DNA from: Mycteria americana
Taxonomy: Eukaryota > Chordata > Aves > Ciconiiformes > Ciconiidae
Assembly (NCBI RefSeq): GCF_035582795.1
Contig: NC_134370.1
Coordinates: 52,439,501-52,503,500 of the forward strand
Reading direction: 5' to 3'
Length of the DNA stretch: 64,000 nt
Below the pieces are notes generated by a model, which worked only from the letters and a program-made list of their open reading frames with translations, was not told the origin of the DNA and searched no databases. Positions 44,231-57,975 of the stretch are shown piece after piece. Position 1 is the first letter of the stretch. Each line of letters starts with the position of its first letter. The position numbers were made by a program, and so were the translations under genes.

Positions 44231-47200
44231 CATTTTTCCATGGAACATAAAGGAATATTATGTAGATGTTTAAGGTACAGTCTTATTTTTGGCAAGAGCT
44301 TTTTGTGTTTTTCATCATGTTTAGTCTATGGAAAAAGCACCTTTGTGTATATGTAACAGTTACTGCAGGGGGCTTTTGCAGGCATTTCTTTTTCCATAGA
44401 ATTAGATATTTAACAATTTGTTTTTAATCGTAATGTCATGATGCATGGAGTTCCTCGAGCACGTGTTGTTATCAATTAAGAATAAACCAGTTTGTATCAT
44501 TCAACATTTCCTTTGGGATTAGTTCAGAAAGTGACATGATTTTTACCTTATTGGTAAAAATACTGCATTGTTTACCAGATGAGTATTTAAATAATTTAAA
44601 GATTCTATTCCAAAGAGAGACCTTGTTAGAGTGAAAAGTGCTTTACCATGAGAATGTCTAGCAAAAGAGAGGAGGAGAGAGTAAACAGGAAAAGAAGGGA
44701 CCTTGGGATGTATTAACATTTAGCAACGCTAAAATGAATTGTATTAATCATGTCTGGTTTGATATTAGGGAATTATGCTAATCAAGTGTATTTTCTCCAT
44801 TTTCAGGTTTTGAGTGCTGATTTTTCACTTGTGGGTGTGGAAGCAGTCATTTGGGGATTGTACTATGCAAAGCTTTGGCCGGTTGTTCAGCTGGCCAGAA
44901 TCCCTGATTCTTCAGTCACCTGTGTATCACTAGTGCAATCCCAAGGGCCCTGAATGGCAGGAGTTGATTAGCTGAGTAGGCTGAAGAGGCTGCAGTCTTT
45001 CCATTGGTATTTTCTAGACTGGCATGTGTGGCCTGGGTTTCATGGCACAGGAAAAGCTGTGTATCCTCCTCTTCCAGCCCTTCACCTCAACCATCTACCT
45101 CCTGTTCTGCTTCCTGTTACTTAGAGAGCCTTGCTTCAGCACGTGCCTGGCTCATCCAGCGAGGGGGCTGGAGTTGGGGCTGCCGTCGTGTTCTGACAGA
45201 AGTTAATGTGGCCCTAAAAAGCCAAGGGATTGAAAGTAGCATAAGCTATTTAAGCCTATCTTCAAGGCCTCTGGTGCTCAAAGGATCCCTTGTTAATGAA
45301 ATGGAGTACAGAGACAATTTAATCTGATGCTAAACTAGTACTTCTGAATACAGGCAAAATATCTAAGTTATGATGGAGCCTGTGCATCGATGCTCATCAA
45401 AAAGTCCGCACCAAGCTCTGAGAACACAAGGTGGAGTTAGTCTGACACATTCTGGGGAAGCTCCCCAGACCATTTTACCACTTGAACAGATTCAGTTATT
45501 TTACAAACCCGTCATGCGAATGGTCTTTGTCCTGGCATTTGTCAAACTGCCACGTGCAGATCACCACTGTTTACAAGAGAAATAATCCAGATTGGACATT
45601 GAAAGAGAGGGATGGAAATATGTAAAGAGATTTTCATAAAGTGTGAGTGATTATCTGAGCCCCAAGTCACAAAAGGAACTTGAGTCATGCTTATTCAATT
45701 CATCTGTTAAATGACTTGCAAACACGTGCTTAAATTTAATCCTAGAGATGAAAAGATTTGGTAAATGCTGTCCTAAATGGAGGTATGTTCCCAAATGGCC
45801 TTTGTGCCATTCTCAAAGTGTTTAGGAGTTTCCTTTTTCTGCAGTAAGGGTAAAATAATAAAAATACAATCAGAAACAGAAGTTTGGCTGTAACTGTGAT
45901 GATCTGAGCATTGTGGCAGGACAAGGTTTGTAGGTGGGGGTTATAACTTAGACTATTTGGTATCAATGGAAAAGTTAGACTAGTTTTTAGGTTTTTAGAC
46001 CCACAAGAATTCCTATGTAAATGACGTGGTCTTTTTATATTTCTGTACTCAGCATATTAGCAAAACTGATTCTCACCACAAGCATCAATGCTGTTGGAAG
46101 ATAATATTGCTCCCATTACAGAAGCTTCGGAAAGTCTCCATGTTGAGGAAGAGTCAGTTCCTCTAAAACAGTCCAGTGTCAAGTGGTCCGAAGAGTTTGA
46201 AAACAAGAGAAAACCAGTATTGTTTCCTAATGCAAGCTGATCTGTATGCTTTAAGCAATGAAACTTTCAGCCCTAATAAAGGTTTTAGGGCCACCAGTAT
46301 TTGCTGTTTTAGTTGGACTTGGTGGATATTTGGTACCCTACAGGATTCAGTGACTCTCCCTGTGTAATTTGTGACTGGATTTTGTACCGAGGTTTTGTAT
46401 TGGTAGGAAAATTATTTGGTTGTGCTTGATGCTTTCAAATGCCACAGTAGCAGGCAGCACTGCTGATTATCACCCCTTTTATTGAAAGGAGGCTGGGGAT
46501 AAGACAGTTGCAGTGAGGAAAGCGATGCTTGGCTCTGGGATTAATTCCCTGTCTATTTGTCTCATGGAGCTTAGAGTTCAACTTCAGGGCATATTTCAAG
46601 GCGACATTTATGCTCAGGGACAGGTCTGACAGCAGCGCTACGTGCACCACTCCTACTGACTTCAATGAGAGCTCCTCGCAGAAAGCGAGGGTAGGATGGC
46701 CCTTGAAGTTTGTGACACAGAGCGTGGCTTGAGGAAATGTGTGCATGTTTTGTGCTTTGGGTGTTTTTTTCAATGAACGTACTGCCAATCTAGTAGTGTT
46801 TTCAGCCCTGAACCTGCTGTGCAGATTCAATGGGCGCATGCATGCTGTTGAATACAGCACGTTGAACATTAATTTATGTGAATTTTGTAAGCAAACTTTA
46901 TGTATGTAGCAGCTGTAATAAGCGTGTTTTTACAAGCTGCAAATAAAAAAAAGAAAGCATATAATGCCTATTTAAAGGCTTGCCGGTTTTTTTAATGGTT
47001 ATTACACATGTTACTGTTTTGATACATTTGCCTAATGGAAAAAGAAGAAAGAACAAAATGTGAGTGTTCAGTAATATCAGCATCTCTCTCAAGCTGACAG
47101 CTTTACCAGTAGACAAATCCTTAAGTGTCAATATTTTTTTTGTTTTGGGGTGGATCTTAGAGGAGGAAAAAAAAATTAAAATTGAGTATTTGCCCTTCCT

Positions 47201-50200
47201 AAAGGGCACTGATGGATCCAGACATTATTTCCAAATATTTCCTGTAGAGTTCTGATGAAGCAAAGAATGCGATCAGAGGAAAACTGGAAATACAGGCTAC
47301 TTCTGATGCTTGGGTCTATCTCTCCAAATTCAGATGATTGGACAGAACCTGTCGAAGATTGAGCCTTAATCATCTACTTCTGGTTATAGGCTGTGGAAAC
47401 AAGGAACTGAGTGTGATGTGTAGCCTGACCCTGTACATAGTGTTTATGTTCTTAACCTTTGTGACTATGGATATTTCTCTTTTTTATCCTAATGTTTGCT
47501 ATTCTATTCCTCTCACTACCTGTTCAAGATACCATTATAGACACCTGAGGAGGAGCAGAGTGAGCAATCTACTCTGTGTTGTCACAGGGAGTGAGCCAGT
47601 GTGTAGGAAAAATACCAAAATGAAAAGAAATCCGAAGTATGATCTTGAGGTGGGAACTTGTTCTGTGATTTCTGAAAGCAACTAAAGTTGTGGCGTGCAT
47701 GTTCAGCACTGGGGGATAAAAGCCCAAATGCTCCAGCTAGACTGCTCTTCTGCTCAGCTTAAAAGCTAAAGTGCCGTGTTACATATGAACTTATTTGAAC
47801 CGCTTTGCTGTGGGAAAACTTTTTGCATTCTAGGAAGCACGATTGCCTCCCACCTGTGCCAGAATCCTGCCACTGATGAAACTGCCAGCATTGAAAAAGT
47901 GTCTCTCTTATGTAACTGCTATGAAATGCTACTACAGAACTTTGTTACAAAAATATCCTCTTTTTTTTCTATTTTGAAAATAGGGTCACCTTAAACTTGG
48001 CAAACTTTCACAGCCTGAACAAGCAGGAGGACCATGTGGAGAAAAAATGTCTCTGGGGATGTAGTTTTCAGTGAGTAAGTTCACTTGAGGCATGAGTCTT
48101 TGGTAGAGTGATTTGATTCCATTTACTAATGCAAAATCTGACTACAGTAAAAACACCTTCACTGTTTAATCTTCCACTAGAGGGGGAAAAAAAAATCAAA
48201 ATACTTTCTTCTTTCCCAGAATATAGCTAGCTGGCAGAAAACTTGAAAAATGTGAATCCCCTTCTTGATACCAAGTCACGTTGTTGATGAACAGTGCTCC
48301 CAGCAAAAACTGGGAATGATACTAGACAAAGGATGCCCGGCATCATTATCTGCATTATATATCAATAATTGTGCTTCCTTGCTTATCAAGTGTATAACCT
48401 TGTGTGTCCTTAAAGTGTAAAAACAAAACACCCACCACCCTAAGGACACCTGGGACTGCACTTCTAAGAAGCCAAGAGAAATAAAAAGATTTTATTACAA
48501 TATTATGAATTATTGTTAACATATATTTACATAATTTAGTTCATCCCAGGAAACATCTTAAAGAATGAAATATTATATACCTATAGTCATGATGCCACCC
48601 TTTAATTTCAACATTTCACTGCTACAATCCATCAGTACAGTAGTTCTGTATTTGGGGGGGATTTGCTTATTTTATGTAATAACAAGACAACTTATTTTTC
48701 CATTAGATGGAATAGTTATCTGGCTTCATTAGCCCAACCCTGAACTGGAAAGAGAGTGTTTCTGAAAGATCCTTTTTTTGCGTGAACAGTTTAAAATGTT
48801 ACAGCTAGTGGGCTAAGCAAACTGGGTCAATGGTGTAACTCAAAAATGATTGCTGTGTTAGTAACTGACATTTAAGGCTTTGATATTTCTATTACAAGCT
48901 GCTTTTCTTCTTTTCTTGGGAGTGCTTAACTCGGAATTAATTTTGTTAGGCTGAATGCTGTTAAGATAAGAAAATTGAAGCTCCTTTGTGCTTCTCATGT
49001 ATAGAAGCAATCTCTGGAGTTCTTGTCTCTGAAATCTGTTGCTTTTTTAGTTTGAGCCAGATCCGTAGCATTTTTGCAATTAACAGCTATCAATTCAATA
49101 AGGACTTCTGATATTCTTGGTCAATTGTTTGCACAATCACTATTTTAAATAGAAAACTGCTAGGAGTCTGATTACACTAATGGAAGTGAGGAGGAAAACA
49201 AGGCTGAGGAAAGCAATATAAGGTTAACAATGTCTTACAGAAAAACTAGTTTATCACAAGGCCCATTACTAGAAGTAAAATCTTAGAGAATCCCAAGATA
49301 AATTGGAAGGCAGAGAGAATTAGAGCCTTGTGTGTGCTGTGTACAAGTGACAAGGTTTTTGGTAAAACGTCTGTGTTTAATCACAGAATAGTCTTACTTG
49401 CAAAACCATGTGCATAAACAAAATCTTCTGTTTCAGAGCAAAAATAGGGCTAATTGTGTTGCTGCCAAACAAATCTGCTTGACAGCATGTACATTAAAAG
49501 GGCATTACGCTAGTGAGGAAACGCACCGAGGAATCCTGAAAATTGCTTGTCAGGAAGCATAGCGCTGTTGGGGTGACCAGATGCTTGTGAACCACAGGTG
49601 TACTGTTTCAACTTTTGTGGTTTTAATCTTTGAGTTTTGAAATTCAGGAACACCTGCATATCCTGATCACATCTGTCTGCTTTGCCATGTCTATTTTCCC
49701 CTCTGTCAGCAGTTGGCTACCAGATGAGCTTTGGATGAATAGCATTCACCTTACTTCATAGTTGTTTTATGATGCTGGTTAGATGAAATAGTACAGCAGA
49801 TACTCTCAATAAGCAAAGGCCTGTACTCTCTGCAGTTCATTGAACCCATATGGATGAGAACAGCTGGAAAGATGGGTTTGCTACCTGAGGCCAATGTTTG
49901 TGTTGCCAACCGCGACTCCAGCTTGCTGACCCTTATATAATTCATTGCAGTTGAGGAAATGTTGCTCACACTATTTCATTTTGTGATGAATGGCATTACT
50001 TAAAACTGATAGTCTTGTAAAGCAGTGGTGACTTCCCATGTCTGACAGATGTGAACAAAGAATACAGTCAATAAATATCACCATGTTCTAAAGGAAGATT
50101 CACTGCTTGCAGTTGAGGGGGAGGAATTTCAGTGCAAACAGAAAACAGGTGGAAAAGAAGCTGCTTTAAAATTACAATTTAGAGGTTATGCTTCAGGATG

Positions 50201-53200
50201 GACCTTTGTAGGGATTCATGCATTGCGGGTCTCTGAATCATCCCAGTATAGTGCTGCAGGCACATATTTCAATCTAACATTGTAGAACAGTTATTGCTTC
50301 ACTGACCCCCTTACAATAGCCAGGCAAATTGTTTCAGTGACCTTGCTGAGCTTAGACTTCCGTAGAATTTGCCCAGAAAGGGAAGGATGCCTTAGGAAGC
50401 CTATGTCTGGATAATAACATTTTCTATTTAGTGCTGTTGCTTTTGGGAATGTTCTTCATCCAGACATTTCCTGGTGAATTTTTATTGACAGTTTTTTCAG
50501 AACTGAGGTTGAGTGTTTGCATGTTTGTGTGAAAGAGTATCTGACTTACTAACCAGTATCTCTGAACTCCATGAGATGTCCTTGGTAGACTTTGCTGTAG
50601 GCCATTGCAGGCAGCAGCCCAAGGTTCTGCTGAGAGAGAGATTAGAGCCAGGTGATTGTATCCATAAGAAGAGCAAAAAGGCAGATTCTTTGAAAGGTCA
50701 GGAATATCCATGAGAAGCCGTTAAGAAAAGGGGAACAGGAACTGAGAAGAGAAACAAAGAGTGTTTTAGCAGGTTTCTGTGAGAGACCTTGGCAGAAATG
50801 ATTATGGTCTGAGATACAAGGATGGTGCCTGGAGAGGTGGAGTTGAGTAGATCTCTGCATGGGTTGGAGGTAGGCTTCAATGATAAACAAAGTGAGGTGA
50901 GTGGTGGAAACATAGGGTGAGAAGGGAGCTAGATTACTCATGAATATGAACACTTCTTTCATAGAGCCAGTGTCTGTATGCTTTTACAGTATAAAAGCAA
51001 AAATAATGTCAGTGATCATATTTATATAAGACTGTACAGGGCACACAATCGTTTGATATTTGTCCATATTCACTCTGTAGTAGGTGTGCAATTGTTTTAG
51101 TCTCCTGCTTAACCTCTTGCCACTCCGTGGGGTTATAAAGATAAATTAGGTAGTATTTCTGTAGAATGTTATGAATATGAGACTGATCCAAAGTCCTTTT
51201 GAAGTTAAGAGGTAAGGATTGATATTTGTCTCCTGTTAACAGTGGTGTTAACAGTGTACCAGCTGTGATGCAGTGGATATTTCCCCAGAAGTGTTTCATA
51301 TCATTAAACTGTAGCTTTTATTTCAGAGGTGAAATAATTCTTCTCCATGGCCTCCATTCAAAAAACACGTCAAATCTCTTTGCTAAAAGGCTCTTAAGGT
51401 GCCTGAAGTTAAGTCCACGGAGTTAAGTAACAAGAGAAATTTAAGTATGTGTATAGGCAGTGGCTGAAATGAGACCAAAAAACAGTTAAGAAATTAATAT
51501 ATACCTTGTTTTTCATCCTCAGTAGCTAAAGCTTGCTACACTGCAGAAATCAGTCCATAAAAGTATGTGCAATAACCTTATACTTGAGTGATGTTCGTCT
51601 TGCTTGGGATAGAAGGAAAGAGGGAGATAAAGGCTTCTCACCTATGGGCTATGAATACTACAGCAGTCTGACCCTCTGCACAAAGTTCTGAGGATGTGCT
51701 CTTCCTCACCCCTGACTTGGCCCCAGGTAGGCCAGCAGGGATGCTCCTGAAGTTGCAGGTCTAATTTAAGCAGCCCTGACAAAGTAGATCAGACGTTTGT
51801 GGGCACAGACAGTGTGTTTGAAATTAGGTTGAGAAAAGGCAACTCATTTGATTTTTGCTTTGCTTTGTTGTCCCTGATGTTACATCTACTAAAATCACAA
51901 TTTCAGAACTGAAATGCAGTTGTAGTGAGTTCTGCAGTTCTCTCTCTCTTGTTTCTTTACCTTGTGGTGTATAGCCACAAGGGGCCAAATTAAGGTTGTC
52001 TAGGCAGCTTTTCTGTGCTTAACTTTGCAATTAAGCTGCTTTAAAAGATTTCCCAACTAAAATGCAAATCAATAAGCCACAATAAAAAGTGAAATCATGT
52101 GAAACTAAATCAATACTCATTTGGGTAGTAGCAATTCTTTTAAATTCATTGTATAGATCTGCGCACCTTGAATTTCAGACTGGAAAACAATGGTTGTCGC
52201 AGAATAGGAGGAGAAACTTTATTATTATTACTGTCTCTGGATTTGACAATTGTTTGCAGCAAAGGAACATGGAGACTGGGGATTCCTGATCTGAATTGCA
52301 GATGTGTTCTCCAAAGACTGCCAGCCCTTTTGCTAGCAGTGGTGTGCCTCTGGATTTCCTTGGCTATACCATCATTTTCTGTTTGCAGACTTCCCCAAGA
52401 TGGTCTTTTCATTTGTCTTTGCTTTCTGGAGCTGGCAGCCTAGTTGGAATTCCTGCACAATAAATCTGGAAACAATCTGGAAATCTTGGTCATTTTCCAG
52501 ACAGCATGCAATGAGCATGGGGCTGAACAGAACTTCACCTGCCTTTGGTGCCCCCACTAACAAAAACCATAACTGAGATGCAGCAAACTATTCCTCCTAT
52601 GTGCAGCTGAGCCTAGAGAAGAGAAGGTAGAAAAGAGAATGCAAAGATGGGAAGACGGGGTGCATGGCAGTGGAAGAGGAGTGATGGATACTTGGGGAGG
52701 TGAGGTGATGGGACAAGGTGTTTCTCTGCTTACCTTCCTCCCTCTTCCCAAACAAGTTGAGGATCCTACTGCCCTTGTATGCTGCCTCAGGGGAACCGTA
52801 GATGCTAGAAGTCAGTGCTGTGTTGAGGGAATAGAGAGTGGTGGTTTCTTTCTGCTTTGTAGCTCAGAGGTATATTCAGTGCAGCATCAATTGCTGCAGT
52901 TCCTTTGGTGATGATAAGCTTGCGTTGGGAGCTTCAGGAGTTTGGGCAAGCTGCCAAACTCTTTTTGTAGAAACAGTAAGAAAGGGGAAACTGTGATTCT
53001 ATACTTTATATCTCTGCCAAATCTGAATGGAATTTCATGAGACAAAGAAAAGGCACTTCACCACCTGGAGGGCTGCATATCAAAGGCCTTCTGCACACAA
53101 TGGAGGTGTGAGAACTTTTCAGAGGCGAGGTCACAAATGTTCTCTAAAATTGAAAGTATTAAGCAATCTAGATAGAAAAGTCATTTACTAGTTCCTCTGG

Positions 53201-53220
53201 TAATATCAATATATGCACTT
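44231..53220. other. Intergenic, nothing firmly recognised
   Basis: AT-rich non-coding DNA. A locally CpG-richer segment at 46500-46865 overlaps a 144-codon minus-strand frame and includes the word 'cctactgacttcaatgagagct' (46653-46674), which resembles fragments of old sauropsid repeats. A/T runs and a very AT-rich stretch (48480-48580) are present. Purine-rich patches occur at 50730-50900 and 52610-52700. No gene called. Confidence 0.4.
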
Positions 53221-53284
53221 ATGTGTGTGTATATATACGTGTGTGTACAGGTGTGTATATATAGGTGTGTACAGGTATCTATAT
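53221..53284 (+). repeat. TG/TA microsatellite with nested 24-bp unit
   Basis: Alternating TG and TA runs. A unit GTGTGTACAGGT recurs at 53241 and 53265, giving a 24-base higher-order period. Confidence 0.75.
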
Positions 53285-56200
53285 ACTTAAATATAATATT
53301 GTATAGGAAATAGAACTACCAAGATGTCCATAGAGCAATTGATGTAACATCAAATGTCACAGCTCCACACCATGCTTATTTAGAGAGAAACAACAGCAGA
53401 AATGGATATGGAAACAAGACCAATATAATGCCTTTAAGATCACTCAAAAATCTTGTATTTGTATCTTGCATTTTGCACTTCACTTCCTCTGTCTGTGTTG
53501 TCTCTTTTCATTTTGTCATACCTCTATTCAGATGCCAAAGTCCTTAGGAAGGGCTGTGTTTTCTTGGCTGTGTGACACAGTGCACTTTTGAAAGTTAATG
53601 ACTACTATGAGAAATGAATATTCAGTGCAATGGCATTTTCATGATTGCAGCTTCTGTTATGAGTGATACCCATCATCAAATGGAAGTCTTAAGATTCAGG
53701 ACGTGGTCTCACAAGCCTTAGAAATGCACCCACAGAACCTGTGGGAAGGCACTAATTCTACAAAGTAATCAGTCACTTATGAAAATAAAAACAGGGGACT
53801 CTTCAGGGATGCACATCCATTGTTGTTGGCATGTATACAGACTTACCATCTCGATAGAGTCTTGGCCCTCACCAATATTTTACAAATCTCTTTGTATTTG
53901 ACCTGTTTCATGTATTTAAGTGCATTTAAAGTCTAATATTAGTCATTTAGAAACTGTTGTCTTTGGTAATAGGCTTCCAGTGGTTATTCCTGGCATCTGA
54001 TACTGAAACATAGGAGATCAAGTATAGACACTCTGATTTTATTAGACAATAACAGATATAGACTTATTCGTTTATTTGTTGCAAAATGTATACAGTTACA
54101 CAGTTCTGCGGAACAAAACGTGACCTGGTATAGTGTATCTGGTAGCACTGTAGCTAACACTTTTACTAAAAGCAATAATCTGTCAGTAGCCAGAAGAAAC
54201 AATTTTCTTTTGGAAATTTAAAATTATACTGGACACCTAGCAGAGGTCTACTACAGCTGGAGCTGAGCAATGGAATACACTTTCTTATAAAGTAATGTAC
54301 TTCTAATTCATTTGAAGTACAATCTTTCTGAGTAGACATATCAAATGATTTATCATGTTGCCGTCGATACTGATAGAATATCTTTGTGTAAATAGCCACG
54401 GACCATCGAGTGTCATTTATAAGCATTCTTAGATCACTGTTCTATGGGCTTTTAGGGGTTTTTTTTTTGGTGAATCTTAAAAACAGTACGAAGAGAAACA
54501 GTCCCTACAGACAACTACTAGATCTTCTGTTATTCCTGAGCTCAGTGTTAACAGACGGAAACAACTTTCCATGTCATGCATCAATAGTTTCTGGACTTGT
54601 TGATTATTTGTTGAATTGGTTGAAAAGGCAATTTTTGCCATAAGCTTTCTAATATTTTTAGGCATTTTCCATGGACAGAAAAATATTTCAGTTTTTCCAG
54701 CAGTGGGATTTCAGATATAATCTGTAGAAGGGTAGGGTAATATTGACTTGGTATGACAGTGGTGCTGTGACTGTGACCACAACATGTGCAGTGCTTCGTT
54801 GGACGTCACTTCCTCCCACAACGTGTAGCAGAATCTCTTTTTTTTGTTTGGCTCGTAACAGTGCTTTGAGGGATGGGGAACCCCCAGTTAATGGTGGATG
54901 ACTAACACTAGACCACATGTTCAGAAACTAGCCTGTTGTTGGACCATGAGATAGCTGAAGCGTAGCTCCCATGAAATACCAAGATGCTGTTCAGTGTCAG
55001 ATGGGAGAAAGGTTGAGGAGAGAACTGCAAAAGGGAATTTGGAATACAAATGGAACAAAGGAAAAAACTGATTTCTGTGAGAAGCAAAGAAAGAATGTGG
55101 AAAAGAGATATTTTAATGTGAAGGGTGAAAGAGTGGATACACAGTGTGTGTAAATTTCCGAAGAAGGATAATAAGGACGACCATGAAAATAACAAGGAAT
55201 AAATACAGTACATAGAAATTAAAAAAAGAAAGAAAATTAGGAGGGAGTGAATGGAAGGGCAAAAATGAGAAGTGTGAAGACACAACATGCAGGAGGGTTA
55301 TAAAGAAGAAATTATGCACATTGCTTGTGGGTTAGAGGATTTGGGTTTTTTACCTATTGAACCTCCATGAAGAGATTTTATGCCTTCATACATTTATGAA
55401 AAATTGATGCCGCACTAATGGTGATGGACTTTGATGGATTGGCATGAAAGTTGCTATGGTATACATAGACTCCTTAAGAGGCCTCAAATGTGCAGTCTGT
55501 AGGCAAACTGTTATAGAGAAAACTGTCCTTTATAATTTTTTCCCAAGTGTTACAACAATATCTTCACTCAAGCTCAAATATGGGTCACTGGAACTGACAG
55601 ATGCTCTAAAGTTCAAGTTTATTAATCATCTTGATCCTCCCTCAAGATCTAAGACAAGGTCTGTACTTTGAAATATGTTCATATGTTTAATACTATCACT
55701 GTTTGAGGTCTGCCGACTATGCACAGAAAAACATCTATGAACAAATGAGAGTTGCCAATGAGAGTGTGACAACAGGACTCGGGACTAAAAGTATGACATA
55801 ACTTTGGTATTCAGAGAAATCCTTAAATAAATCATAACTTTTCAGGTGAGAAGTGGAACTGGTAATTAGGGCTTTCCCACAATTGAAAAATGATTCACAA
55901 TGCAGAGGTTTTCAACAGAGTCAGAAATGTGGGTATATCTATCATGCGCTGAATATTGTTCAGGTTTGCTTTGCTTTGACTTCTCATCCCCCTCTGCCCT
56001 GCCTTCACCAGGAGACTAAGTGCTGTTTTCCAAAAGCAGCTGTGTATGTATCTGAAAGTACAAATTCAGGCAATTCCATTCTTACAGTTAGTTGCATGGG
56101 GAGCTTTTGATTTCATATGTTAATCTCCAGAGCAATGTACTGACTCAAGGTAGTTTCAGTGCTACTCTCAATGTCTTCCTGTCTTTGACATCAAATCAGT

Positions 56201-57254
56201 GTCTGATAGTTCTGTCTGATAGTTAGAAACTGAAGGGATTTGAGGAATAAGCATCTTCAACTTATTTTTAAAATATCAGTGAAAATCTGCCTGAGTATTT
56301 AGAGACTCTGAAGACGTCAAAATGACGCATCTTAAGGAAAGTACAGTTAATCCCACAAGAGTAGAACTAGATTTGAAATACTTTGGGTTTGGTTATTGGG
56401 CACTTAAATGTAGTAATTTGCTGAGCCTCTTAAGCTTATCCTGACATCCTTATGCTTCCCAGGCCATTGGTTGGTCAACAGCATGGTGTTATTAACTGGT
56501 TAGTAAAGCCAGCATCACCATTTCCCCCTGCCTTGTTTACGTGGACTTGTCCCGGAAATGTGTAGCCGTAATTCTGTGTTTAGTTACTGTTTCCCCTAGT
56601 ATAAATTGTTACTATACAAGTATAATCATTGGATTAGATATGATATCTGAGGTTTTCAGGTTTCAGTAGGTAAATCAAGCCTTTCAGCATAGGCATCTCG
56701 TAGTATCTGAGATTTTATGCTTTTTAAATATTCATGCTTCTGAGGTATGTGCGCATTCATTTTCTCTAGTTGATTATTTCTAAATTTGTTATGTAAATGC
56801 AATATGACAAAGCTTTTTGACTTTTGTAAGAAAAAGTTTGTTCTTGAGAAGCGGAGGTTTAAGCAAAAGCTTTTTGTGAGAAAGTCATTCTCACAAGAAA
56901 AAACAATGCTACTGCTAAAAACATCCAAAAATCTTCTCAGGCGCTGTTCACAGAGCAGTTTTTGCACTTTATGAGCCACAAATATGGCTCACTGCTGCTA
57001 TACCCAAACAGAAAAAAGAGGAAAAACAACAGTGGGGTGAGTATCCCAAGGGTGTACCATAGTCAGCAGTATTCTATGGCTCCCATTTGGTATCTATTTA
57101 TCACTTGTGTTTCGATGGGACTGACAGTTGTTTGAGATGGGCTGTTCTCTTCTGGTCTGCTTTCGAATAGGAGAGTCATGTTCCCAAAGAGTCATAGGAA
57201 ACAGTTCCAGAAAATAGACAACTGGGACAGATGACAGCAACAAGGGAGCTCAGA
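53285..57254. other. Intergenic, nothing recognised
   Basis: AT-rich non-coding DNA. A purine-rich plus-strand stretch (54990-55310) leads to pyrimidine-coded hydrophobic open frames of up to 126 codons on the minus strand. These are composition effects. No RNA gene or mobile element was recognised. Confidence 0.45.
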
Positions 57255-57975
57255 AGTGAATGCTAAAATGAAGTGAGAACTGCCCTCACCTTAAGCTGTC
57301 CTTAACCTGGGAGCTCAGTGTGTACCATTGCATAAATCTTAGTCTAGGGGTTAGAGCTAGGATTAGAGTCAGGCTTCCAAGAAAGAGTAAACCAAGAAAT
57401 GGGTAAGAACGGCACTGAGGAGCTGCCAAAGTAATCCGAGAACTGCTGGTGGGATATTCCCCTCGGCACTAGGTAATCTGGGCATGTGGCCACATTCCTG
57501 GCCTAGTGTTCAGTCAAGAGTTAAGGACAAGATTAGGATTGAAGCTCTGGGAATGAAATATCATAGACATTAAGTAAGGCTCAGAAGGAGCTACCAAAGA
57601 AAACTGAGGGCTGCTGTTAGTATTTTGCCCCCAAGCACTCCTTAGCCTGGGTACCAGGAGTGTCCCATGGCATAAGTCTCAGCCTAAGATTAGAATTCTG
57701 AGAAAGAGAAGTTGGAGTGGTGGTAGAAGTCAGAGTAGAGTTCAAGTTGAAGTTGCAAAAGCGATGCGATGGCTGGAGCTGGAATCTTCCCCAAGCAGCT
57801 CTTAGACTGAGGATTCAGCATGTGTCATGGTGTAAACCCCAGCATTGGGTTGAGCCTCACAGGACGAGAGATCTGAGATGTGTAGTAAGAGTGCCGTTCA
57901 GGAAAGGCAGCTGTTAGCCTTCTACCGCGAGACGTCTGTAGTCTGGGGGCTCAGTACATCCATTAGGAGTTAGGC
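57255..57975. repeat. Degenerate tandem array, ~160-170 bp unit, about five copies
   Basis: A recurring segment of the form 'cttagcctggg...tcagtgtgtcccatggcataa' with a following 'ctcagcctaggattag' recurs. Its anchor falls near 57301, 57471, 57641, 57801 and 57937. Spacings are 170, 170, 160 and 136 bases. The stretch before each anchor also recurs ('gctgccaaag...gctgctggtggg...cccc aagcac'). Copies are well diverged, with many substitutions, so the array is old. I do not recognise the family; it may be a local satellite or the decayed remains of a larger repeat. A 66-codon open frame inside is not a gene. Confidence 0.65.
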
